Positions 6,801 through 14,730 are shown, counted from the stretch's first letter. The stretch: 18,904 nt of DNA from Lachnospiraceae bacterium (GCA_014804285.1 JAAVAA010000082.1:1-18904), one strand, 5' to 3'. Program-made: numbers and translations. The notes: generated by a model not told the origin, from the letters alone.

Positions 6801-8928
6801 ACTTTTCAGAAATAATATAAAAAGGGCATTGGAGGACTATGTGGTCTATTTCTTTACCCTTGTCATCAGCAGTACGCTGTTCTTTGCCTTTCTTTCCCTG
6901 ACGAGCCGGTACAACGACATTTTAGGTGGAGACGGTAATTATTCGTTGACGTTGTTTCAAAATACGATCCGGTATGCGGTACTGGCGATTTCCATCATAC
7001 TCGTTGCACTGATCCTCTATATCAATACCTATATGTTAAAGCAGCGCAGCCGCGAATTTTCGGTTTATATGATTCTCGGTATGGAGCAAAGGACGATTGC
7101 AAAGCAGTTTTTCGGTGAGACTTTTGTTTTTGGTATTGTGGCTGTACTTACAGGCTGTGTTTTAGGGACGGTGCTGTCCGGAATGATGACGACTTTTGTT
7201 ATAAGAACCGTTGCCGGTTCAGGGGAGTTCCGCCTTGGGTTTTATCCGGATACTGTGATGATAACTCTGCTGTTCTTTGGCACAGCCTTTCTTTTGGTTG
7301 GAGCATGGAATATTCGCAGGATTTATAAGATCAGGCTCATAGACCTGTTGAATGAAAAGAAGGCAAATGAGGGACAGCAGAAAAAGAAAGGCAGCTACCT
7401 TGTTTCGCTTATCATTACACTGATATGTTTTGGGATTGTCGGTGCAGCCTTGTATCAGTTTTCTCATATAAGTGGCATCTTTGCCGGAAATATCCCCCAA
7501 GAAATCAGCAACCGCTATCAGGCTGTGGCTATTGTGGCGGCGATTGCAGGAATTTTCGCTTTATATAATGCGCTTGCCTTTATCATAACCGTAATCCGAA
7601 AGTGCAGGATAGGGAAAAAGAGCATTTCCTGGAAGAAGAGCATTTCCTGGAAGAACCACAATATCAATTCTGTTTTGCTTGGCAATCTGTTCCAGAAAAT
7701 ATCGGCCACTGCAAGGATACTTTCTATCTCAACGCTGGCGATCACGGTTTCGCTTGTGGCTTTTGTGATCCTACCCATGCTGGCGGAGATCGGGGCGGGG
7801 TATCTGGACTATCGGATGCCTTATGACATCATGATATACAACACTTATATGTATATTGATGAAATGGAAGATATTCCTGAGATTAACTTTTCCTTTATAG
7901 GGGATATACTGCAGGAACATGGCGTCGCAGTGTCAGAGGAAGTATCCCAGAGAAGTTATTTTGTGTGGGAGAGGGATTTTAATACGGTTGATACCAGAGA
8001 ATATTGGCGTGACCTTCCGAGATTGGCTATGAAGATTTCAGAGTACAATGCCATGCGAGGGATGGCAGGCTTTGAACCGGTTCCATTAGCGGATAACGAG
8101 TTTTTTATGCACCTGGATTATGAAATGGACATGGAAAGTACCGAAGAAAGTATCGGCACAGGCACAAGGAAACTTCAATTAGACGATGGGTCGGTATTGG
8201 TACTGGCAGATACGGCGGTTTACAATGAACCGTTAGGAACGTATTTGTTTAACAGTGGCGAGAGCGTGCTGGTGTTCCCTGACGCCGTATGTGACACGCT
8301 TCATCTGGCACGTACCTGTTATTATGCAAATACGGAAACTGTAATTCCGTATAATCTCTGTGATTCCATACGGGAGGAGATTTCAGGAGCCTTCCGGAAC
8401 CGTTATGAGTATCTTTTTGACCGATATGAGGCGAAATATGATACGGACATACATTATTACAGTTTTATAGATCCGATCCGTTTCCGTACGCAGGAAAATA
8501 ATGATACTGTTTTGACTGTAACCAGTATCCGCCTGCTGGGTATTTATTCCGGGATCATCTTTTTTATTATCTGCATGACAGTTTTGGCTTTGCATGGAGT
8601 GGCAGATTCTATTGATCATCGTATGCAATATCGCACTTTATATCAGATTGGTGTGGACAGGGACGATATTGTAAGGATGGTAAGCAGGCAAAGTCTGTAT
8701 TATTTCTTCACGCCCTGCGTGATTGCATTTATGATTGCACTTATGTTGATTTATTCTTTTGTTGTGAGGTATGGGCATAAAGTGTTCACTTATATCGGCA
8801 GTACCGGATTTCAGTTCGGTGTGATGATTCCCGGTCTGCTGATTGTACTGATACTTATATGCTATTACGGAGCAACAATTTATACAATTAGGAGAAATTT
8901 GGTCAGAACTCTAAATAATATCAAATAA
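6790..8928 (+). CDS. Bce-type ABC transporter permease (FtsX domain)
   Basis: 712-residue integral membrane protein. An N-terminal span (VVYFFTLVISSTLFFAFLSL) is followed by an FtsX-like three-helix unit (about residues 50-185), further paired helices, a large extracellular domain (roughly 355-580, hydrophilic, Tyr/Asp/Glu-rich) between later helices, and a final FtsX-like unit ending FVVRYGHK...ATIYTIRRNLVRTL. This is the ten-helix BceB layout in which the large extracellular domain recognises the peptide or its lipid target. ATG 6790 follows GGGAGGAGGAC; an upstream in-frame ATG (6742) lies deep in the ATPase gene and is rejected. An 18-bp tandem duplication inside gives KSISWK twice. Confidence 0.92.
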   Translation: MYAKLFRNNIKRALEDYVVYFFTLVISSTLFFAFLSLTSRYNDILGGDGNYSLTLFQNTIRYAVLAISIILVALILYINTYMLKQRSREFSVYMILGMEQRTIAKQFFGETFVFGIVAVLTGCVLGTVLSGMMTTFVIRTVAGSGEFRLGFYPDTVMITLLFFGTAFLLVGAWNIRRIYKIRLIDLLNEKKANEGQQKKKGSYLVSLIITLICFGIVGAALYQFSHISGIFAGNIPQEISNRYQAVAIVAAIAGIFALYNALAFIITVIRKCRIGKKSISWKKSISWKNHNINSVLLGNLFQKISATARILSISTLAITVSLVAFVILPMLAEIGAGYLDYRMPYDIMIYNTYMYIDEMEDIPEINFSFIGDILQEHGVAVSEEVSQRSYFVWERDFNTVDTREYWRDLPRLAMKISEYNAMRGMAGFEPVPLADNEFFMHLDYEMDMESTEESIGTGTRKLQLDDGSVLVLADTAVYNEPLGTYLFNSGESVLVFPDAVCDTLHLARTCYYANTETVIPYNLCDSIREEISGAFRNRYEYLFDRYEAKYDTDIHYYSFIDPIRFRTQENNDTVLTVTSIRLLGIYSGIIFFIICMTVLALHGVADSIDHRMQYRTLYQIGVDRDDIVRMVSRQSLYYFFTPCVIAFMIALMLIYSFVVRYGHKVFTYIGSTGFQFGVMIPGLLIVLILICYYGATIYTIRRNLVRTLNNIK
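7618..7653 (+). repeat. 18-bp perfect tandem duplication in the permease gene
   Basis: AAGAGCATTTCCTGGAAG occurs twice head to tail (7618-7635 and 7636-7653), adding six residues (KSISWK) in frame in a basic cytoplasmic loop between membrane segments. Confidence 0.9.
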
Positions 8929-8985
8929 TTCTGTTTTTAACGTTTGGCGGATGCAGACTCTGCTTCCTCTAATTACAAAAATAAC

Positions 8986-9018
8986 GTCAACGACTATTAA
9001 TGATTAACGATGATTGAC
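8986..9018. promoter_or_regulatory. Candidate BlaI-type operator dyad
   Basis: A 33-bp imperfect palindrome running from GTCAA to TTGAC with a TTAAT.ATTAA core, placed 44 nt upstream of the repressor gene. AT-rich dyads just upstream of their own gene are usual for BlaI/MecI repressors. TATAAA at 9024-9029 could be the -10, without a clear -35. Confidence 0.45.
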
Positions 9019-9061
9019 CGATATATAAATTGTCAAAAGAAAACGAAAGGAAGGCAAACAC

Positions 9062-9475
9062 ATGGCAAAAGAAGAAATTACACCAAGTGAGTGGCAGATC
9101 ATGGAAGTACTCTGGGCGAGCGGTACTCCGCTGACCTCATCCGAGGTTTATAAAAGGATGCAGGGGAATGTGGATATGTCTCAGAGGATGGTGCGGGTTC
9201 TGATGAACCGCCTGAACCAGAAGGATATTCTTGGATACACCGTAGATGAGCATGATTCAAGGGTTTACCATTACTATGTGCTGAAACAAAAGGAGGAATG
9301 CGTGAAAGAGAAAAGCAGGAAGTTTGTGGACAGCTATTTTTCCGGCAGCGGGACAAATGCAATGGCGGCGCTGCTGCAGAGCTTTGCCTTGACGGATGAA
9401 CAGATAAAGGAACTGGAGGAGATTCTGGAGAAAAGCAAAGAACATAATACGGAATCTTCGGACAAAGAGAGGTGA
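9062..9475 (+). CDS. BlaI/MecI/CopY-family winged-helix repressor
   Basis: 137-residue cytoplasmic repressor. The N-terminal winged helix (ITPSEWQIMEVLWASGTPLT, then SSEVYKRMQ and a recognition helix in MSQRMVRVLMNRLNQKDILG) and the strand RVYHYYVL match the family, and the C-terminal helices (EKSRKFVDSYFSGS...LLQSFALTDEQIKELEEIL) form the dimerisation part. In known systems an M56 membrane protease triggers removal of this repressor when the cell wall is challenged. The ATG has a GAAAGGAAGG site upstream. The gene runs into the M56 gene with 5 nt between. Confidence 0.92.
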   Translation: MAKEEITPSEWQIMEVLWASGTPLTSSEVYKRMQGNVDMSQRMVRVLMNRLNQKDILGYTVDEHDSRVYHYYVLKQKEECVKEKSRKFVDSYFSGSGTNAMAALLQSFALTDEQIKELEEILEKSKEHNTESSDKER

Positions 9476-9480
9476 ATGCC

Positions 9481-10725
9481 ATGCCTGACTGGAGACAATT
9501 AGTCGGCCTTATAAATTTTTGTACAGTTTATTACACTATCCAGCTTGTTCGGTGTGCGGCTTTTTCCTTTGCACTGATTGGAATTGTGATGCTGCTTCGG
9601 AAAATGCTTTTTTCAAAACGAGTTTTTTTCAGGGGGATGTTGTGGGCGTTGTTCCTGATCATTCCGTTTCTTGGAAGGTTAAAGCTATTTTATGAAAATG
9701 AAGCTGTACTAAGAGTAACATGGCGGATTATGGCAGTAACCGTTTCATGGTTGTGGGCTGACCGCATTTATATGGCAGGCATTCTGGTGGCTGCCATCTG
9801 CATATTTGGAAAACGGCTGCGTCTTCAAAGGACTGTTGACGGAATGGAAAAAGTTATGTTTGAAAACGTCTGTATTTATGTTACAGACATGAATATCACG
9901 CCATTTACCGTTGGGCTGCTAAAGCCGAAAATCGTCCTGCCTAAAGTGATGGCAGACAGTTACAGCAAGAGTGAACTAAAGATTATTATACAGCACGAGC
10001 AGACGCATATCCGGTTAGGACATTTGTGGTTCGGCTTGGCATGGGATATACTGCGGTGTCTTCTGTGGATCAATCCATTCCTGACTATCTTTCAAAGGCA
10101 TTTCCGGGCAGATATGGAAGACATCTGTGACAGGGTATGTATACAGAACAGTGAAAAGACGGCACATGAGTACGGCTCAGTACTGCTCAAAAGTTTGAAA
10201 CTGTTTCGTTCTGGACAGGAGGACGTATCGCCTGCCGCCACTTATGTGGGGGAAAAGGGGTTTGCAGATATGAAAAGGAGGCTGGTGGAAATCGCAGGTT
10301 TCCGTCCATACCGAAAATGGCTGTGCAGGAGCATGGCAGCTGGGGGCTTTCTGGTAATTGTCGTTGCATTGCTGGCTGTACATACGCATTCTTATGCTCG
10401 CTGCAATGAAAGCAGTGATATTTTGATTGGAAATTATGATGGAGAACCCGGAATTGTTTCCAATGATACCAGGGAATTGAGCCGGATGATTTCATATGAT
10501 GACAAGTATGTTTATGTTGAAAGGGAAGCCTTTGAGAATTTTTTGGAAGAAAACAATGCAGACGGAGAAATATGGATTGTTTTTGGCGGATTTTATAAGC
10601 TGCCGGGCTGTGGCGGCGCAGCAGAAGCTTGTATTTATGAAAGCAATTCAACAGACGGGATAGTACAAATTCCTTATGAAAGCACAATGGATAATTGGTA
10701 TTTTGAATTGCTTAAAATGTTATAA
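9481..10725 (+). CDS. BlaR1/MecR1-type M56 membrane metalloprotease lacking a beta-lactam sensor domain
   Basis: 414-residue integral membrane zinc protease. Membrane helices lie near residues 20-40, 50-65, 80-110 and 288-308. The protease domain has HEQTH (H172, E173, H176) and a likely third ligand, E213, in ADMEDICDRVC. BlaR1 itself is ~580-600 residues and ends in a penicillin-binding domain; here the part outside the last helix is only ~100 residues (SDILIGNYDGEPGIVSNDT... to the end) with no S-x-x-K serine motif or KTG box. So the signal is probably not a covalently bound beta-lactam. ATG 9481 is preferred (GAGAGGTG upstream), with GTG 9472 overlapping the repressor stop as the alternative. 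It should act on the repressor encoded just upstream. Confidence 0.88.
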   Translation: MPDWRQLVGLINFCTVYYTIQLVRCAAFSFALIGIVMLLRKMLFSKRVFFRGMLWALFLIIPFLGRLKLFYENEAVLRVTWRIMAVTVSWLWADRIYMAGILVAAICIFGKRLRLQRTVDGMEKVMFENVCIYVTDMNITPFTVGLLKPKIVLPKVMADSYSKSELKIIIQHEQTHIRLGHLWFGLAWDILRCLLWINPFLTIFQRHFRADMEDICDRVCIQNSEKTAHEYGSVLLKSLKLFRSGQEDVSPAATYVGEKGFADMKRRLVEIAGFRPYRKWLCRSMAAGGFLVIVVALLAVHTHSYARCNESSDILIGNYDGEPGIVSNDTRELSRMISYDDKYVYVEREAFENFLEENNADGEIWIVFGGFYKLPGCGGAAEACIYESNSTDGIVQIPYESTMDNWYFELLKML

Positions 10726-10780
10726 AAGTTTCGTTTAAAAGAAATGGATTTCAAATTTTTATTATCAAGGAGGAAAAATT

Positions 10781-11629
10781 ATGGCAATGGAAATTAACGG
10801 GAATCTACTGGACTACGCAGTCATGAAGCAAAATTATAGCAGCTATGCGGCACAGGGCATGACAGGCAGCAGTGCTGCAAGTAGTAGTTCTGCAAGCAGT
10901 AGTGCCACAAGTGGCACGAAAAAGAAGGAAACTGAAAACACATCAGAAACAACAGGAAGCGGTAAATCAAAGAGTACGGCAGAGTATGCGAACGAACTGG
11001 CCAAATTAGTTCCAAGTGTGGAACTTAAGATTGGAAATTCTTTTTCAACAGCTCAAAATGGTAAAACTTTGACAATCAATCCGCAGCTTTTGGAAAAGAT
11101 GCAGAATGATCCGGAAAAGGAAAAAGAAATGAAAGAGCTGATTAAAGGTGTTGAATCAGCGGTGAATATGCTGGACAGCGTAATGAATGCCAGTGGATGG
11201 AGTGTGGTATTTAAGCATGATTATATAGATGAAAACGGAAAATACCGCCAGATTGCCCTTGTCAGAAATGACTTTATGCTGAACATGAGTGACGAGCTTC
11301 GGGAAGAAAGGAAGAAAAATTCTGAGAAACTGCTTGAAAAGACAAAAGAAAAGGCGGCAGAAAAGAACGAAAAATTGGAGGAAACATTAGAGGAAAAGAA
11401 AGCAGAAAATGAAGAGGAAGTAACTGAGAAAAATGCAGAGGATGAATCAGCTTATAATAAGGCCGAACAGCTTATAAATGAAAAAATGGCCGCCTCCAAA
11501 GACGGAATGATTTATCTGAATGACACAGATATTCGTACAATTATCGAAGCCGCCCAGGAAGAGGATGCAGGCAAAACTACTGTAAAAGAGCCGGCACAGG
11601 TTGGCGCGAATCTGGATTTGAAAGTATAG
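10781..11629 (+). CDS. DUF6033-like coiled-coil protein, copy 1
   Basis: 282 residues, no signal peptide or membrane span. Order of parts: a Tyr-rich N-terminus (DYAVMKQNYSSYAAQG), a Ser/Ala/Thr-rich linker (about 28-50), a conserved globular core with VPSVELKIGNSFSTAQNGKT, LLEKMQNDPEKEKEMKEL and YIDENGKYRQIALVRN, a long Lys/Glu coiled coil (about 170-220), then ASKDGMIYLNDTDIRTIIEA and the closing VGANLDLKV. The family name is from memory; its function is unknown to me. ATG follows AAGGAGG at good spacing. It lies 55 nt after the M56 gene with no terminator visible, so it may be read from the BlaI promoter. It is the first of three tandem paralogs. Confidence 0.75.
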   Translation: MAMEINGNLLDYAVMKQNYSSYAAQGMTGSSAASSSSASSSATSGTKKKETENTSETTGSGKSKSTAEYANELAKLVPSVELKIGNSFSTAQNGKTLTINPQLLEKMQNDPEKEKEMKELIKGVESAVNMLDSVMNASGWSVVFKHDYIDENGKYRQIALVRNDFMLNMSDELREERKKNSEKLLEKTKEKAAEKNEKLEETLEEKKAENEEEVTEKNAEDESAYNKAEQLINEKMAASKDGMIYLNDTDIRTIIEAAQEEDAGKTTVKEPAQVGANLDLKV

Positions 11630-11687
11630 AGTAGCAACCGTGCAGAAAATGAAAAAATGACGCAGGTATGGAAGGAGACATATAATT

Positions 11688-12419
11688 ATGGCAATCACAG
11701 GAGTGAGCAATTACAACAGTGTTTATGAAAATACATATGTTTCATCAAGAAAGGAAGCAGCCAAAAAAGCGGAAACAAAAGAAACAGCAGCTGCGCAGAG
11801 AAGCACTGAAACAGCAAAGAAAAGCAGCAATGAGGAGTATTTAAAATCTTTACAGAAACAAGTACCGTACATAAAGCTGCAAACTGGATATGGGCTTAAT
11901 ACAAATAAGGACGGCAAAGTGAATGTTGTTGATGTCAACCCAAAGCTCTTGGAGAAAATGCAGAATGATCCGCAGGCAGCAAAGGAATATACACAGAGAT
12001 TGAAAGATGTAGAAGCTGCTACCAAATGGGTTGATAATTTCGAAAAATCAATGGGATATACTGCGGTTTGCAGGCATGGCTATATAGATGAAAATGGTAA
12101 TTTTTCTAGTTTTGCGGTAGTGGTGAGAAAAGACGAGTTAAACGAACAGCTTCGTAAAGAAGCGCAGGAAAACACCGAAAAACAGATTGAGAATTCCAAG
12201 GAAAAAGCCCGTGAAAATGCGGAGCAGCTTGCGGAGAAAATGGCGGAAAAAGCAGAGCAGCTTTTAGAAGAAAAAATAGCTGATTCCAAAGACGGAACGA
12301 TTTATCTGTATGATACAGATATGCAGACAATTATCGAAGCTGCCAAAGAAGATAATGCAGGCAAGGCAAACACAAAACAACAGGCACATGTTGGTGCTAA
12401 TATGGACTTAAAGGCATAA
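11688..12419 (+). CDS. DUF6033-like coiled-coil protein, copy 2
   Basis: 243 residues with the same plan as copy 1 but a different N-terminus (SNYNSVYENTYVSSRKEAAK) and no Ser-rich linker. Core VPYIKLQTGYGLNTNKDG, NPKLLEKMQNDPQAAKEY, then MGYTAVCRHGYIDENGNFSS, a Lys/Glu coiled coil (about 150-200), and the shared ending SKDGTIYLYDTD..TIIEA...VGANMDLKA. GAAGGAGA precedes the ATG. The gap to copy 1 is 58 nt. It is the closest relative and apparent donor type of the pseudogene at 14215-14719, which lacks 55 of its codons between two copies of CAGCAAAG (11812-11819, 11977-11984). Confidence 0.75.
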   Translation: MAITGVSNYNSVYENTYVSSRKEAAKKAETKETAAAQRSTETAKKSSNEEYLKSLQKQVPYIKLQTGYGLNTNKDGKVNVVDVNPKLLEKMQNDPQAAKEYTQRLKDVEAATKWVDNFEKSMGYTAVCRHGYIDENGNFSSFAVVVRKDELNEQLRKEAQENTEKQIENSKEKARENAEQLAEKMAEKAEQLLEEKIADSKDGTIYLYDTDMQTIIEAAKEDNAGKANTKQQAHVGANMDLKA

Positions 12420-12461
12420 CAGGAAAGGGACTTCAAATTACAAGATCAAGGAGGATATGAT

Positions 12462-13268
12462 ATGGCAATGGAAATTAGCGGGAATCTTCCTGACTATGCA
12501 GCCAGGAAGCAGAATTATAGCAGCTATGCAATGCAGAACATAGCAGAAAGCAGTACAGCGAACAGCGCAAAGAAAAAGGAAACAGAAAAAACAACAGAAA
12601 CAGCGGGAAGTAGTAAGGCAAAAAAGACAACTGATTATGCAAATGGACTAGCAAAACTTGTTCCAAGCGTAGATTTTAGGGTTGGAAATGCCTGCTCATC
12701 AGCCCAAAGCGGCAAGTCACTGACCGTTAATCCTCAACTTTTGGAAAAAATGCAGAATGATCCCGAAAAAGCAAAGGATATGGAAGACATGATAAAAGGC
12801 GTTGAGTCTATGTCTAAAATGGCGGAAAGCATAGCGAAAGCCACTGGCTGGACCATAGTGTATCAGCATAGTTATATTGATGAGAACGGAAAATATCATT
12901 GCAGAATGCAAACCAGAAACGATGGTATGTTAAATTTGAGCGATAAGCTTCGGGAAGAAAGGAAAAAAAATTCTGAGAAACTGCTTGAAAAGACAAAAGA
13001 AAAGGCAGCAGAAAAGAAAGAAAAATTAGAGGAAAAGAAAGCGGAAAATGAAGAGGAAGTAACAGAGGAAAAGTCAGAAAATGAACCTGCTTATAGCAAG
13101 GTAGAGCAGCTTTTGGAAGAAAAAATTGCTGTTTCCAAAGATGGAGCGATTTATCTGAATGACACAGATATTCGTACAATTATCGAGGCCGTCCAGGAAG
13201 AGGATGCAGGCAAAACTACTGTAAAAGAGCCGGCACAGGTTGGCGCGAATCTGGATTTGAAGATATAG
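12462..13268 (+). CDS. DUF6033-like coiled-coil protein, copy 3
   Basis: 268 residues, closest to copy 1: N-terminus DYAARKQNYSSYAMQN, core LVPSVDFRVGNACSSAQSGK and NPQLLEKMQNDPEKAKDMED, YIDENGKYHCRMQTRND, a coiled coil with KLREERKKNSEKLLEKTKEK, and an ending nearly identical to copy 1. The last ~118 nt (13151-13268) match copy 1 (11512-11629) with only about five differences, whereas the 5' halves are clearly diverged; this suggests gene conversion. CAAGGAGGATATG precedes the ATG, a leader resembling that of copy 1. No terminator is visible after it. Confidence 0.75.
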   Translation: MAMEISGNLPDYAARKQNYSSYAMQNIAESSTANSAKKKETEKTTETAGSSKAKKTTDYANGLAKLVPSVDFRVGNACSSAQSGKSLTVNPQLLEKMQNDPEKAKDMEDMIKGVESMSKMAESIAKATGWTIVYQHSYIDENGKYHCRMQTRNDGMLNLSDKLREERKKNSEKLLEKTKEKAAEKKEKLEEKKAENEEEVTEEKSENEPAYSKVEQLLEEKIAVSKDGAIYLNDTDIRTIIEAVQEEDAGKTTVKEPAQVGANLDLKI

Positions 13269-13516
13269 AAAAGCAGGCTTATTGGTGATAGTGAGCAGAA
13301 AATGATTAGATAGATGGGATAGTAGGAACAGCCAAAGCATGGAAGACAGAAAGGGAACAGCTTGAAAAAGAAGTGCCGATACTTCGAGTAAACGATGAGG
13401 GTGCCTCGCAACCTTGTATTTGCGGAAGTGATAAGCTATAATAAAGCAAATCTTGAACATGTGGAACAGAACGAGAGCCGACAGCAAGGCAGGACTGAGC
13501 AGAATGAGGAAGAATC
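13269..13516 (+). other. Gene-poor stretch with degenerate open frames
   Basis: Two overlapping small frames occur: 13310-13441, which has no start codon and encodes a Glu/Lys helix then ...DEGASQPCICGSDKL, and 13395-13520 (ATG, 41 codons, no ribosome site). They adjoin in different frames, which would fit a decayed gene, but I recognise no family. I find no terminator or promoter here. Confidence 0.25.
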
Positions 13517-13843
13517 GTGATTATGGAAGGAATAGTTGGATTGGTTTGTTGTATTTTATGTTCATTCCCTTTGTTTGTAATGGGGCATTACAACAAAAAT
13601 AGTGGAGAACCCCTTACTTTTTGGGCAGGAGATAAGAGTTTAAAAGAAAAAGTGAAAGATATACAGGGATATAATAATGAAATATCAAAATTATATATAA
13701 AATGTGCCTTGGTATTTGTGGCAACAGGGATACTTTGTTTGATATTTTTTTGGTGCGGAATTATTTGTGTTTTACTAGAAAGTACATTGGGAATATATGT
13801 TGTATGGAGGATATATAAAAATATTCTTTTAAGACATTCATAA
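13517..13843 (+). CDS. Small two-span membrane protein, unknown function
   Basis: 108 residues. One hydrophobic segment at residues 5-22 (GIVGLVCCILCSFPLFVMG), a soluble loop with PLTFWAGDKSLKEKVKDIQGYNNEISKLYI, and a long hydrophobic stretch (about 61-100) that could hold two spans. The FWAGD...v.D...YN pattern recurs in small hypothetical membrane proteins of Firmicutes; I know of no assigned role. The GTG at 13517 is favoured because GAGGA lies 6 nt upstream; the ATG two codons later is possible. A 43-bp piece of this gene (13763-13805) is present again at 16903-16945 with one mismatch. Confidence 0.6.
   Translation: MIMEGIVGLVCCILCSFPLFVMGHYNKNSGEPLTFWAGDKSLKEKVKDIQGYNNEISKLYIKCALVFVATGILCLIFFWCGIICVLLESTLGIYVVWRIYKNILLRHS
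13763..13805 (+). repeat. Dispersed 43-bp repeat, copy 1 (inside the membrane protein gene)
   Basis: Matches 16903-16945 with a single A/T difference at 13777/16917. This copy is the parent context: it encodes residues of the last hydrophobic segment. Confidence 0.85.
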
Positions 13844-13860
13844 ATTATATATTTTTTTTA

Positions 13861-13936
13861 AAATCTGAGAACTTTTACCTAAGCCATGACAATATATAAG
13901 CGTAAAAGTAAATATCTGCAAGTAGACTTAGGGAGG
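13861..13936 (+). promoter_or_regulatory. ECF-type promoter and leader element, copy A
   Basis: -35-like GAGAACTTTT, 14 nt from its AAC to TGAC (13887-13890), then AATATATAA and a conserved leader ending in AAGTAGACTT and the GGGAGG ribosome site of the 35-residue peptide gene. It is the same element as copies D, B, E and (truncated) C. I infer recognition by an ECF sigma factor encoded nearby. Confidence 0.7.
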
Positions 13937-13944
13937 TAGGGTAC

Positions 13945-14052
13945 ATGGATATGGACACAATAGGCGTAATTGCGGTTTTGCTGCTTGTGGTAAGCAGTGC
14001 TGCTTTGATTGCTAAAAGCAAAAAGAAAAAGGATGGAGATGATAAAGAATAA
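13945..14052 (+). CDS. 35-residue single-span membrane peptide, copy 1
   Basis: A tiny gene: acidic start MDMDTIG, hydrophobic span of about 17 residues (VIAVLLLVVSSAALIA) and a Lys-rich tail KSKKKKDGDDKE. Positive-inside reasoning puts the tail in the cytoplasm. GGGAGG lies 8 nt before the ATG. The coding sequence is repeated at 17198 with only two amino-acid changes (A10V, S25N), both copies behind the same promoter/leader, which argues strongly for a real translated gene. Role unknown; a membrane-stress peptide or regulator of a membrane partner is possible. A terminator follows 42 nt later. Confidence 0.7.
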   Translation: MDMDTIGVIAVLLLVVSSAALIAKSKKKKDGDDKE

Positions 14053-14093
14053 AATATCATCAATATAGAGCGGGACACTCAAAAAGGAAGATG

Positions 14094-14142
14094 GGCATTG
14101 CCATTTAGTTTCAGAAGCGGCAATGCCTGTTTTGTATTTTTT
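14094..14142 (+). terminator. Rho-independent terminator after peptide copy 1
   Basis: GGCATTGCC (14094-14102) pairs perfectly with GGCAATGCC (14119-14127), with a 16-nt loop, followed by TGTTTTGTATTTTTT. It makes the promoter-peptide block a single transcription unit. Confidence 0.8.
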
Positions 14143-14149
14143 ACGAAAC

Positions 14150-14222
14150 TGAAAACTTTTTTACAGAGTCACGACAATATATAGATGCAAGGGCAAATCT
14201 TTGCAAGTCGACTTAAAGGAAG
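14150..14222 (+). promoter_or_regulatory. ECF-type promoter and leader element, copy B
   Basis: TGAAAACTTTTTT, 15 nt after AAAAC, then CGAC (14172-14175) and AATATATAG. The leader is almost base-for-base that of copy E, including GCAAA-TC-TTTGC and the AAGTCGACTT palindrome. At AAAGGAAG it changes into DUF6033-like coding sequence, so no start codon sits at the right distance from a ribosome site. Confidence 0.7.
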
Positions 14223-14719
14223 CAGGCAAAAAAGAAGAAATAAAAGAAACAGCAGCTACACAGAGAAGCACTGAAACAGCAAAGGAATATACACAGAGAT
14301 TGAAAGATGTAGAATCTGCTACCAAATGGGTTGATAATTTCGAAAAATCAATGGGATATACTGCGGTTTGCAGGCATGGCTATATAGATGAAAATGGTAA
14401 TCTTTCCAGTTTTACCGTTGTAGTAAGAAAAGATGAATTGAACGAAAAACTCCGCAAAGAAGCGCAGAAAAACGCCGAAGAACAGATTGAGAATTCCAAG
14501 GAAAAAGCCCGTGAAAATGCGGAGCAGCTTGCGGAGAAAGTGGTAAAAAGAGCAGAGCAGCTTTTAGAAGAAAGAATAGCCGAATCTAAAGACGGCGCGA
14601 TTCATTTGTATGATACAGATATGCAGACAATTATCGAAGCTGCCAAAGAAGATAAGGTGGTTAAGGTAAATACAAAAGAACAGGTGGGAATTGGGGCTAA
14701 TTTAGATTTGCAAGCATAA
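14215..14719 (+). pseudogene. Chimeric, truncated DUF6033-like gene remnant
   Basis: An open frame of about 168 codons closely related to copy 2, but built from two joins. (1) Its 5' end is the ECF leader: similarity to copy 2 begins at AAGGAAGCAG, where leader and coding sequence share microhomology, so the native start, first ~20 codons and ribosome site are gone; the only upstream start is a TTG (14201) inside the leader dyad. (2) 165 bp (55 codons, in frame) are missing, corresponding to 11812-11976, with one CAGCAAAG left at 14277-14284. The lost part includes the LLEKMQNDP core; YIDENG, coiled coil and C-terminal GANLDLQA remain. The frame is otherwise intact, so either the event is recent or a shortened product is still made. 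Confidence 0.75.
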
Positions 14720-14730
14720 AGAAGTCAACA

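Noticed and set aside
8962..8972. Small palindrome GCAGACTCTGC after the permease as a terminator
   Set aside because: A 5-bp stem with a 1-nt loop and no T-run is too weak.
12814..13179. Long - strand open frames opposite the DUF6033-like genes
   Set aside because: They mirror the Lys/Glu-rich coiled-coil codons on the other strand, give Phe/Leu/Ser-rich translations and have no ribosome sites.
13310..13520. Two small overlapping frames as real genes
   Set aside because: One lacks any start codon, the other any ribosome site; reported only as possible decay.
14201..14719. Intact DUF6033-like gene starting at TTG 14201
   Set aside because: The TTG lies inside the conserved leader dyad (present also in copy E, where it is not a start), and similarity to the family begins only after it; I call a pseudogene instead.
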